A stretch of DNA of 64,000 bases from NCBI RefSeq assembly GCF_000372725.1, contig NW_005196603.1:311489-375488 (forward strand). Direction: 5' to 3'. A model generated the notes under the pieces. That model was not told the origin of the DNA. It made no database searches and worked only from the letters and a program-made list of their open reading frames with translations. The translations under genes were made by a program, and so were the position numbers. Source of the DNA: Emiliania huxleyi CCMP1516. Its lineage: Eukaryota; Haptophyta; Isochrysidales; Noelaerhabdaceae. This document shows positions 30,609-39,059 of this stretch, one piece after another; position 1 is the first letter of the stretch; each line of letters starts with the position of its first letter.

Positions 30609-31136
30609 TTACTTCGGAAGGTCGGATTCCGCAGCCTTGGACATCTGAAACGTGGCGAGAGCGCCAAAGAGGTAGTTGATGACGCTGCCGATGGCGACGC
30701 CGTTGTACCACTCAAAGGGGGGCTTCCCGATTGTGATGCCGAACAGCTCCCATGGTGCAAACCAGATGAAATGGAGTGAGACGGTCACGAAAGCCAGGAT
30801 GGCAATGGCAGTGGCGAGCTTCCAAATCTTTTTCGCCGCCGCCACCAGTGCTGCAAAGCCCGCGACGGCGGCAACAACGGTGAGGGCAAATGACGCAGTA
30901 GCAACATCTGCAGCGAACAATGGGGCGCGGCTTGTTAAGGAGAGCGTGTGTGTGCTATGAGGTCACTCTCGGCACAGCTCCACACCTGGGATGAAATCGG
31001 CGCAGGAAAGGCCAATCTCGTCAATGCCGCCACAGAGACGGTCGTACAGTTCAACCCCCATACCGACGGCCGCGACGATGGCGAGGATCGTACCAATGAG
31101 GAGGTTGCCGAGGGCACCTTTCTCCGTGTTTAGCAT
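30609..31136 (-). CDS. Small four-helix (tetraspan) membrane protein, two exons
   Basis: Exon 1 starts MLNTEKGALGNLLIGTILAI at 31136 (TM1) with a Cys-containing loop DRLCGGIDEIGLSCADFIPG. Exon 2 begins after a CAG acceptor near 30910 and carries TM2 (SFALTVVAAVAGFAALVAAA), TM3 (AIAILAFVTVSLHFIWFAPW) and TM4 (VAIGSVINYLFGALATF), ending SDLPK at 30609. The four-helix topology with cysteines in the first loop is claudin/tetraspan-like in layout only; no family match is claimed. The donor near 30960 is not settled. Plausibly a plasma- or organelle-membrane scaffold. Confidence 0.6.
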
Positions 31137-31532
31137 GATGGGCCTGCCGCAGGACAACAACGGGGCGTCTCTGTGGCGGGGCCTATGATCTCTCGTGGGC
31201 GGCGGAAAGGATAGGTGGAGGCGCGGGGGAGAGTGTCGCGACACCAGAGGCGCCGGAGTGTGGTGGAGAGACAAACGGCAGGAGCGACGCGCACACACAC
31301 CGTGGCCGCGGCGAGAGAGTGTGTGAGAGTGTGTGAGAGCTCGACGAATTCGACGAGGGTGGGTGGGTAGCGCTTGTCGCAGCTGGGTGGGCGTGGCGAG
31401 GGCGCAGGCCGCAGCGCTCCTGAGAAGAGGAACCGGCTTTTTGAGCAAGGTGGCACGCCGGCCTCGAGGAGCTGGTCGATCAGGTTTATCCGAGACACGG
31501 CATCTCCCGACCTCCTCAGAAAGGCACGGCAC

Positions 31533-32296
31533 GGCTAACCTCGGAATGTAAGCGCACTATGGCTGTGCTGTCTCCTACACAGCCATCTTACCTAAGGATG
31601 GCTGAGCTAGCTGCAGTGCAGCCATAGCCTCCAGGCCGATGGCTGCATTACACACAGGGCAGCCATCCTGAGTAGGGATGGCTGGAAGCTCGCTGCTGCA
31701 GCCATACCGCACGCCCCTGGGCGGGCCCTCATGGCTGAGCTGGCTATATCGCAGCCATCTTGGGTAAGATGGCTGGGCCACAGCCATTTCAGCCATCTAC
31801 TATGGCTGGGGCACAGTCAGTGCAGCCATCGTGCGGTGCATGGCTGGTGAGCATTGCTAAAAATCTCTCTCTCTAATTCGATGGCAGCCGTCCGCCGCCT
31901 CCGCCACACGCACAAATGGCTGCGCGCTTGCCGCCCCCGGCCTCGCGGGACGGCTGCCATTGGCTGCCATCGAATTATCACCAGCCATGGCTCTGGAGGA
32001 TGGCTGCAATCTCTGTGCCCCAGCCATAGTAGATGGCTGAAATGGCTGAAATGGCTGTCCCCCAGCCATCTTACCCAAGATGGCTGCGATGTAGCCAGCT
32101 CAGCCAAGAGGGCGGTAACCGGTATGGCTGCGGTAGTACGTCTCCAGCCATGTCTACTAAGGATGGCTGCCGTGTGCGTGTTGCAGCCATCGGGCTGAAG
32201 GATGTGGCTGCACTGTAGCTAGCTCAGCCATCCTTAGGTAAGATGGCTGTGTAGGAGACAGCACAGCCATTGTGCGCTTACATTCCGAGGTTAGCC
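31533..32296. mobile_element. 764-bp foldback element (long near-perfect hairpin)
   Basis: The two ends are long inverted repeats: GGCTAACCTCGGAATGTAAG at 31533 has its reverse complement ending at 32296. The pairing continues through the CTGTGCTGTCTCCTACACAG block and on for roughly 280 bp per arm (about 31533-31815 with about 32005-32296). An inner 16-bp stem TAATTCGATGGCAGCC (31874-31889) pairs with 31962-31977. Both arms are packed with ATGGCT/AGCCAT motifs that are themselves complementary. There is no coding capacity and no convincing target-site duplication. It is best described as a foldback/MITE-type element or a long hairpin RNA locus. Confidence 0.85.
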
Positions 32297-32313
32297 CGCA
32301 AGGTGGCAGGCCG

Positions 32314-32691
32314 TTATGCCGTATCTGATAGCTCCGGAGATGAAACCCGTTGTAGGCTTGTAGCCCTCCTTTTGGTATTTAAAAAAAAACCGTTACGCCT
32401 CCAGCACAACCAAAGGGGGCGCGGACTGGCAGGCTCACCTAAGCTCAGAAAGAAAAGCCCGCATCCCCCCACACCGCTGCCGTTGCAAGTTAAATTTGGA
32501 ACCCCCACAAAACTATAATGCATCTGTCGAAGAAGCTGCCGTTCTACCACACTGCAGAGGAAGAGGGCGAAGAGCGCAACGGATGCGCCTCTTGATGTTG
32601 TGAGCGCTCCAATAGCAACCGTTTCATTGCCTTCTTTGACGACACGCCTCCACGAGGCCAGCAATTTGCTTTCCTGCTTGACTTGGACCAC
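32314..32691 (-). CDS. Open frame with one hydrophobic segment, doubtful
   Basis: A 125-codon frame (MVQVKQESKLLASWRRVVKE; hydrophobic GASVALFALFLCSVVERQLL). No domain is recognised. It lies between the foldback element and a gene-poor stretch. Confidence 0.25.
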   Translation of the reverse strand: MVQVKQESKLLASWRRVVKEGNETVAIGALTTSRGASVALFALFLCSVVERQLLRQMHYSFVGVPNLTCNGSGVGGCGLFFLSLGEPASPRPLWLCWRRNGFFLNTKRRATSLQRVSSPELSDTA

Positions 32692-32699
32692 TAAGATCT

Positions 32700-33580
32700 G
32701 GCTGGGGCTGCAGAAGCAGCGTATCTCGGTCGTTCTTCACACGGCAATCGCAGAGCAGATTGTTTCTCCTTCCTCCCCTCTCCTGCCGCTTCAATCCCTC
32801 TGACTCGTCACGTCGCTCTCCTCGGCCTCGGAATATATTTCGGGTCGTTCTGCGACGCCGCCGCCGCCTGCCGATCCCTTGCTCTCGCGGCTTCTCTCGC
32901 CTCTCGGCGTGACTGCTCCGCTCTCCTCTCGGCGTATTTTGGGTTTTTGGCCCCTCAGTTCATGCGAACCTGAAGCGTGACGTGCAAAGCGGCCTATTTC
33001 TTTTGAGAGCGCCTTCGTTGTTAATATAATACAAAATGCGCCTGCGGGCGGACCCTTACAGATCACAGATCACAAACGGGTGTCGTGTGCGAGCGGGAGT
33101 TTTGTTGTAAAATTCTGATTATCAGTACAGATCGCCCGGGCTAGGGATCCCTAGAAGCCACAAGTCTAAGTCTTAGAAAAGCAAACCTTGCCCTGGGCGA
33201 TACAAGAGTGTGCCTCTCTGCGTGTGATCCGTGTGTGTCACTCTTTACGCACTGTCTGACGACAACGCGACGAGAACGATGTTCGGTCCCCCTCCCCGCT
33301 CGGCGTGTCCGCAAGGCTGGTTGTGCTGGGGTGTCATGGAGCATGCGTCTGGCAATGTACAATGCGGCCCGCGTGTGGCCGCTGGGTGGAGCGACCCGGC
33401 GCCCGCAGCAATCCGCAGCGTCGAGCCCCGGCGGCACGCAAGCTGCGGTGCTTCAGCGGCCAAGTTGAGTGGGCTCGTTTTGGCGTCGAGACATCAGAGC
33501 TCGCGCACCGCGACCATCGCGGCCAGCTTGAAGCGCTGGTGCGAGAGCCACACCACCCCCGCCTGTTCACAGCTGCAGGT
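32700..33580. other. No supported gene
   Basis: Contains a TTTTGTTGTAAAATTC motif (about 33100) also present near 29115, and low-complexity frames that do not resemble known proteins. Confidence 0.45.
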
Positions 33581-33582
33581 TG

Positions 33583-34733
33583 TTAAGAGACGCCGTTCAC
33601 CGCGAGACACCCACACGCTGCGTGGCCCCCGCCTGCAGCCGCTCGCGCACCGACGCGGTCTGCAGCAGCGCGCCTGCAGGAGTGCTCGAGGAAAGGTGTG
33701 TAGGAGGGGGGCGCGGGGGGCGGGCTGCCCGCCGGCAGCAGCGCGCGTCGGTCGAGCTTGGCAGGCAGCGCAGACACCGAGGCGAGCTCGGGCAGCAGCG
33801 CAGCCATCAAGTAGGAGACCCGCTGGGCGCGCCGCAACGGCGGGTAGCCGAAGCGGGAAAGCCACTCGGCCGACGAGGGGGGCTCGGGCATGTCTGCGGG
33901 CCAGCCGCTCTCGGGGGGCGGCGGGAGAAGCGGCAGCATCTCGCGCAACGCCGGCAGCCGCCGCAGCACCTCGTCGTCTAGCCAAGCGTCCGCCTCCTCG
34001 GCCACCGCCTCCGCCTCCGCCTCCTCCTCCGCCTCCTCGGCCACCGCCTCCTCCTCCTCCGCCTCTACCGCCCCGCCCCGCCCGCGGGTCTCCAGCCGCG
34101 CCGAGAGCGTTGCGCAGAGCACAATCTCGCGCCACAGCGCCTGCTCGAGGGCGAGCAAGAAGGGCTGCGAGTACGCGTCGTACGCACGGCCGAGCCCAAA
34201 CCGCGCTCCGCCCTCGCCGGCGAGGCCCGCCGCGCTCAGCTCCCGGCCAAACTGCGCCTCGAGCGCGCGAGCAACCGGGTCCGCCGAGTTCAGCGCCGTC
34301 GCGGCGGCGGCGGCGGCCTGCCGCGCCGCGGCGGCGGTGGAGGAGATGGAGAGCGAGAGGTTCAACGGCGCTCGCTCCTCGATGGCGGCGCACGCCTCGC
34401 CTTGGTCGCCCACCGGCAACGCCTCCGCCTCCGCTGATACCGCCGCCGACCAGTCGATTCGGCTCTCGGCGCTCGCCCATGTCACACCTGCAGCTGCCGA
34501 GGCGGCGCGCGCGGCTTCATTGAGGGCGGAGCCGTCGGCGAAGTGGCCGTTGCGGCGGAGGTGGAGGCGCGCGGCGGCCTGCTCCTCCTCGTCAGGAAGT
34601 AGCAGCACGTCGCCTCGCACGAGCGGCGCGTCGGAGCGCACGCCGATCGCTCGCACGCGGCCGACCGCCACGGTGAGGGCGATGATGCCTGTGCGGTCGA
34701 TTCACGAATCGGTTACGACATGCTGACGCTGCG

Positions 34734-34804
<71 letters not shown>

Positions 34805-35552
34805 GCTGCTGCCGCTGCTGCTGCTGCTGCTGCTGCTGCCGCTGCTGCTGCTGCTGCTGCTGCCGCTGCTGCTGCTGCTGTGCGATGATGCCTGTGCAGT
34901 AGATTTAGTGCTGCTGCTGCTGCTGCTGTCGCTAGAGATGCGGTTGCTGCGATGCTGTCGCCAGTGATGTGGTTGCTGTGATGCTGTCGCTAGTGATGCT
35001 GCTGCTATTGCTGCGGTTGCTGTGTGGTGATGTTGGGTTCTACAATTCCGGCTCACCGCCGCTGCGGAGGCGGCGAACGTCACGAAGCTCTGTCAGGACG
35101 CCGGGGCTTGCGAGGGCGCGGTAGGGCGAATCGGTCGGCGCGGCGGCGGATGACTCAAAGTGCGCAAACAGCCGCGGCCCGCCCGCGGCGCGGGCGAGCG
35201 ACTCGAAGGTGTGGATGAGTGCCGGGTCAAAGATTCGGAGCACTTGCACGACACCGGGCAGCGGGCTCGCCCACGGGGCGCAGACGAGCGGCAGGTCGGC
35301 GAGAGAGCCGGGTGACGCGTCGCCTGGCTCCGCAGAGGCGGCTCCCGGGCAGGAGGCGGCGAAGCAGCGCTCCAGCAGCTCCTGTTGCTCTCCGCCGCCC
35401 GAGGAGGGGACCAGAGCGAGGAGGGGACGGCGCGCCCGGCGGCTGACGGCGAGATGGTGTGTCGTTCGGCGACAGCCCGCAAGGCCGTGCAGCAGGGCCG
35501 CGGTTGGCGTTGCCAGCGCGAGGGCTAGGGCGAGGATACGCGGCGACAGCAT
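33583..35552 (-). CDS. LON substrate-binding-domain protein with signal or transit peptide
   Basis: Exon 1 (35057-35552) starts MLSPRILALALALATPTAAL, a signal-type leader. It then shows the LON N-terminal fold pattern: LADLPLVCAPWASPLPGVVQ, VLRIFDPALIHTFESLARAA, GPRLFAHF. A GT donor at 35055-35056 and AG acceptor at 34689-34690 remove a 368-bp intron filled with CTG repeats. Exon 2 (33583-34688) resumes IIALTVAVGRVRAIGV, the second half of the LON/PUA-like domain, followed by a long helical, acidic region. There is no AAA+ or protease domain, so this is not Lon itself. It resembles the stand-alone LON-domain proteins of plastid-bearing organisms. The C-terminal 50 residues look low-complexity and may include unrecognised intron. 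Confidence 0.65.
34734..34881. repeat. (CTG)n trinucleotide repeat in an intron
   Basis: About 45 CTG units with CCG interruptions, lying in the LON-domain gene intron (CAG on the sense strand). Shorter CTG runs continue to about 35020. Confidence 0.95.
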
Positions 35553-35694
35553 CGGCGCGGGTTAGGACCGAATGGCCGGCGCCGGGCAAGGTCATTGATT
35601 AAAAAAGAAAAATTCTTCCGAGATTGCAATCAGTCTCAGATGTCCCTCCCTTGGGTTGTGTGTTTTCTTTATTTCTTTCTTTTCAGATGTCACG

Positions 35695-36099
35695 ATGCAT
35701 CCGAAGGGGACCCCAGCGCCGGCATCATCCGTAGAGGCACGAGTGTTCGAAGAGAGAGTGGACCTGAGCAACAACATGACTTGGAGGCAAATGATCGGAG
35801 TGGGAGTCAGAAATGTGGTCCTTGCGCGAGGGGAGCTCGATAGACTCGAGGGGCCAGGATACGCCGCAAGGAGGACGGAGTTGCGCCGAGAGGCGAAAGA
35901 AGCCGCGAGAACAAGGGACCGGCAGGCGGCGGCGTCGCAGGACGAGGCAGAAGAGAACGACGCGACAGAGGGGGAAGTGACAAGGGAGAGAACGAGAGTG
36001 GGACAGCCGCGAGGTGGCATGAAGGTTGCAGCGAGAAGCGGCGAGAGACTGCGAAAAGAGATACGAGGAGGCAGACCCCCCAGGGTGGGCGACGGCTAG
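35695..36099 (+). CDS. Small charged hypothetical protein
   Basis: From ATG 35695: MHPKGTPAPASSVEARVFEE, NNMTWRQMIGVGVRNVVLAR, then a helical Arg/Glu-rich stretch (RRTELRREAKEAARTRDRQA) to 36099. It is preceded by CCCTTGGGTTGTGTGTTTTC plus a pyrimidine tract ending CAG, which looks like a 3' splice site. The same block recurs at 36155-36196 just downstream of the stop. No family recognised; the 5' exon, if any, is unknown. Confidence 0.35.
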   Translation: MHPKGTPAPASSVEARVFEERVDLSNNMTWRQMIGVGVRNVVLARGELDRLEGPGYAARRTELRREAKEAARTRDRQAAASQDEAEENDATEGEVTRERTRVGQPRGGMKVAARSGERLRKEIRGGRPPRVGDG

Positions 36100-36199
36100 C
36101 GCATCACACCCTCCTCTCCTTAAAATCCCTGTGTGGTGGCGGCGTGCCGTTCTCCCATCCCTCCCTTGGGTTGTGTGTTTTCTTTCTTTCTTTCAGTCT

Positions 36200-37130
36200 T
36201 AGCGTGATAGGTTCCTGACTGCACACAGGACCTTTGAACGTGTGGGCGGCAGCTGTCTGTTTACAGGCGCTGGCCGCCCGCGCGCGCGCCGGACCGGCTC
36301 CGGCACGTCCGGCGCCGGGCGGCGCGCGTCCACACTGCGCGTCGCGCAAAAGGCGAGCGCTCGCCGCCGCTACGGCGGCGGCGGCGGCCGACGGCCGACG
36401 GCCGACGGCAGACGCCAGACGGCAGACGGAAAAGAAAAAAATGGATTTGTGAGGTGGGGAAACCCGGAGCGCAGAGCCAACCCTCGGGACCCGTGTTGAC
36501 TTTAAGGCCCTTGCCCTGCGAACGCGCACCCCCGGGCCGGAGAAGGGGGACGCGTGAATCCATCCCTGGTGGTGTCCTCCACTCTCGCGCTGCTCGCTCG
36601 CCCGTGCGGAGGGCATGGCCGCGGAGGAGGCGAGTACGCGCTGCGCTGCGCAAAGCTGCGTGTGCTGAAGGTGCATCTGGTGCTTCCTTTCGGAAGTGCG
36701 CACCTCCTGCAGCTGGTGGAAGGCCGTGCCGCCGCTCGCCTGCTCCGTGGACAGGGCGGGGAGGCGGCGCCGCAGCGCCGCAGCGTCCGCTGCACGCCGG
36801 TGCAGCACTCTGCTGCCTGGTGAGCAGCCTGCTGGTGGTGTGCGCGGTGTTGGCGAGGCGGCTTTGGCGCTGTACTGCCAGCCGAGGCGAGTGGCGCGCG
36901 GCACGCGCGGCGCCGCGCGTGGCCCGGACGGCGCCAGAGAACGCGCTCGATGAGCCAGCCGGGGCATCCCCCGGGTGTGTGTGTGTGCTGCTGGCTGGTG
37001 CTGGTGTATCCGCGCGCCTTGCGGGGGGGCGGGGGGGCGGGGCGGGGGGGGGGGGGGGGGAAAAGACCCTCTTAGCGCCGGCAACCCCGACTTTTGCGAC
37101 GGGATTTGGGTTTATATTATACCACGGGAT
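36200..37130. other. GC-rich stretch with no supported gene
   Basis: Contains a GACGGCC-type minisatellite (36385-36430) and a G run near 37040. Overlapping Arg/Ala-rich open frames on both strands have no recognisable domain. Confidence 0.45.
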
Positions 37131-37330
37131 TTGGGCCCCGAAAGGCATCTCTAGCAGCGTCGTTACGCATGCGCCCTCCCCTCCTGGGCGCATGCGCCTC
37201 ACATCTCGCCAGAGCATAAGCTCGTGGTGTGCGACGAGACGAGCTTTTCGCCATCGCCGCGAGCAGCAAGCACCAGCCGCGCCGCGGTCCCGCACCCGTC
37301 GACGAAGCTCCGGGTGCTGAGTGGGATCGG
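37131..37330. mobile_element. Dispersed repeat family C, copy 2
   Basis: Matches 5758-6000 from GGGCCCCGAAAGGCATCTCT to GTCGACGAAGCTCC. It is followed by (CA)n and a GTAGGTAG tail, 90 bp upstream of the methyltransferase frame. Confidence 0.75.
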
Positions 37331-37471
37331 CTCCCCCCCCTTGGGATCAAAGCTTCCACGACCTCGCACCCAACACACACACACACAGAGCTAGGCTAGG
37401 TAGGTAGAAGGCTGCCAAAAAAGAAAACAATGGTACGCGTCTCCCTTTGGCCGCGTTGACGCGGTTTTTGC

Positions 37472-38539
37472 ATGGCCCTCCCAGCAGCCTGCGAGGCGCA
37501 CACGCGGCAGCACAACAGCGCCGGTGCTGCGACCGCCGGCGGGCTGAAGGGCGGAGCGTGGGGCTACTGCGCCCATCTCCGGGCATATGGTCTCAATTTT
37601 GATTTTGGGCTCGCGAACAGCCTTTTGGCGCTCAGGCCGTCATCGTCCTTCGAGTTTGGGTGTGGCCTCGGTTTGTACACCTCCTGGCTGTACCAAGTCG
37701 GGGACGTGCAGCCCGCTATTGGGGTGGAGCCGATGCCCATGCCTTCGTCCATCTTCCGCGCCGAATCAGCCTGGCCTCAGCAGCTCGTGAGCGATCTGCT
37801 CAACGAGAGCGCCGGGTCCCAGGAGTGCGTACGCGCACTCGGCCAACAAGACCTTGTCTTCAGTATCGAGGTGGCCGAGCACATTCCACGGCATCTGCAT
37901 GCGGCTCTCGCTGATTTGCTCGTGTCACGCACCCGCGGCTTTCTTGTGTTCAGTGCAGGGCGTCCGGGTCAGCCGGGGAGGGGCCATATCGCCAACCGAC
38001 CGACCGACGAATGGGAGCGTGAGTTCACGTCACGAGGGATGATATTCCTTCCTCGAACCACTGCGCGCTTCAGGGGCGCGTCGCGCAACGGCGAGATCAG
38101 GAGGAACGTCCGCGTCTTTGCTGCAGCTCGCGCGCAGCTTGGGATGGCGTTGGATGCGCCCCAGCCCGGCACCTGGGGCGAGCCGGCACCCTCCGCAAGC
38201 CACAGTGCGTACGTGAGCTCCGGGTGCCGCGCTCAGATGTGGCGGGGGCTCGAGACAACCGCGCACGATAAGTGCAACGCGACCCATGCGGTTAGCGGCC
38301 GCAAGCTGCTGAGCGTGACACGGCACTACGCCAGCGGGGGCAAGCGGGTTGAAGAGGCTGGCAGGCTGTTCGCCGTGCCTATTCCCGGCCACGCAGACGG
38401 GTCGTCGCAGAGGGCGGTGAATGACACCGAGGCCATTTGGTTCCCGCGCCACCGACTGCGTCAGGGAGAGCTAGCGCTCTGGCCCGCCCTTGTCCAGCAG
38501 GCAGCGGACGACTGCTGGGGCTACATGCAACTCTCTTGA
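37472..38539 (+). CDS. SAM-dependent methyltransferase-like protein
   Basis: A 355-residue single-exon frame. Motif I (FEFGCGLGLYTS, residues about 60-71) binds S-adenosylmethionine in class I methyltransferases. IGVEPMPMPS follows at the acidic-loop position. QQDLVFSIEVAEHIPRHLHA and TRGFLVFSAGRPGQPG match motifs II-III of the Methyltransf_23 type. GHIANRPTDEWEREFTSRGM is a common downstream motif. The C-terminal third has several cysteines and no known domain. The substrate is unknown. The first ATG of the frame is used, but an upstream exon cannot be excluded since the leader (AACEAHTRQHNSAG) looks mid-protein. Confidence 0.7.
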   Translation: MALPAACEAHTRQHNSAGAATAGGLKGGAWGYCAHLRAYGLNFDFGLANSLLALRPSSSFEFGCGLGLYTSWLYQVGDVQPAIGVEPMPMPSSIFRAESAWPQQLVSDLLNESAGSQECVRALGQQDLVFSIEVAEHIPRHLHAALADLLVSRTRGFLVFSAGRPGQPGRGHIANRPTDEWEREFTSRGMIFLPRTTARFRGASRNGEIRRNVRVFAAARAQLGMALDAPQPGTWGEPAPSASHSAYVSSGCRAQMWRGLETTAHDKCNATHAVSGRKLLSVTRHYASGGKRVEEAGRLFAVPIPGHADGSSQRAVNDTEAIWFPRHRLRQGELALWPALVQQAADDCWGYMQLS

Positions 38540-39059
38540 GATGTCATGCTTGCGTCCCCTGCCATCAGTGGACGCTTTTCTACGATCCGTTTCCTTGCAG
38601 CTCTAACTTCACGACGCTCGAGGTTCGGGGTTTTAGCAGCTGTGAGATGTGACACAGCGTTGCGGGCGATTTATGTCAAAAGGCTAAGCTCGTAAAAATC
38701 ACGGTCGCGGCAGGCAAAAAGTCCCCGGGAGCCGGGTTGTTGCACGAGTATATGGGGATCACGATGTCTCCTCGCTCGCGGGATCGCTCGCCGCGTCGCT
38801 CGCGGCATCGCTCGCAGGAAAACATCGACAGTCGTCTCGGCCTTCCCTGTTTTCCCGGCAGCCGAAAGTCCTTCTTTCGTTCTCAGTATCAATTATCTCA
38901 ATATCGCCGTAATTCATTAATTGCTTGGTCTCGGCTCTTCCTTGGTTCAAGGCCGTTCTGCGGCCACCGACTGCTTCACCCAACGGACGCTCAACCGCCA
39001 GCACGATTGTGCACAACTCATCCACGAGATCCCGTGCGCTCGCCCCGCCGCTATACCCG

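Noticed and set aside
33231-34523. 430-codon plus-strand frame and the 328-codon minus-strand frame (33494-34480)
   Set aside because: Both are Arg/Pro- or Gly/Arg-rich shadows of the LON-domain exon on the minus strand.
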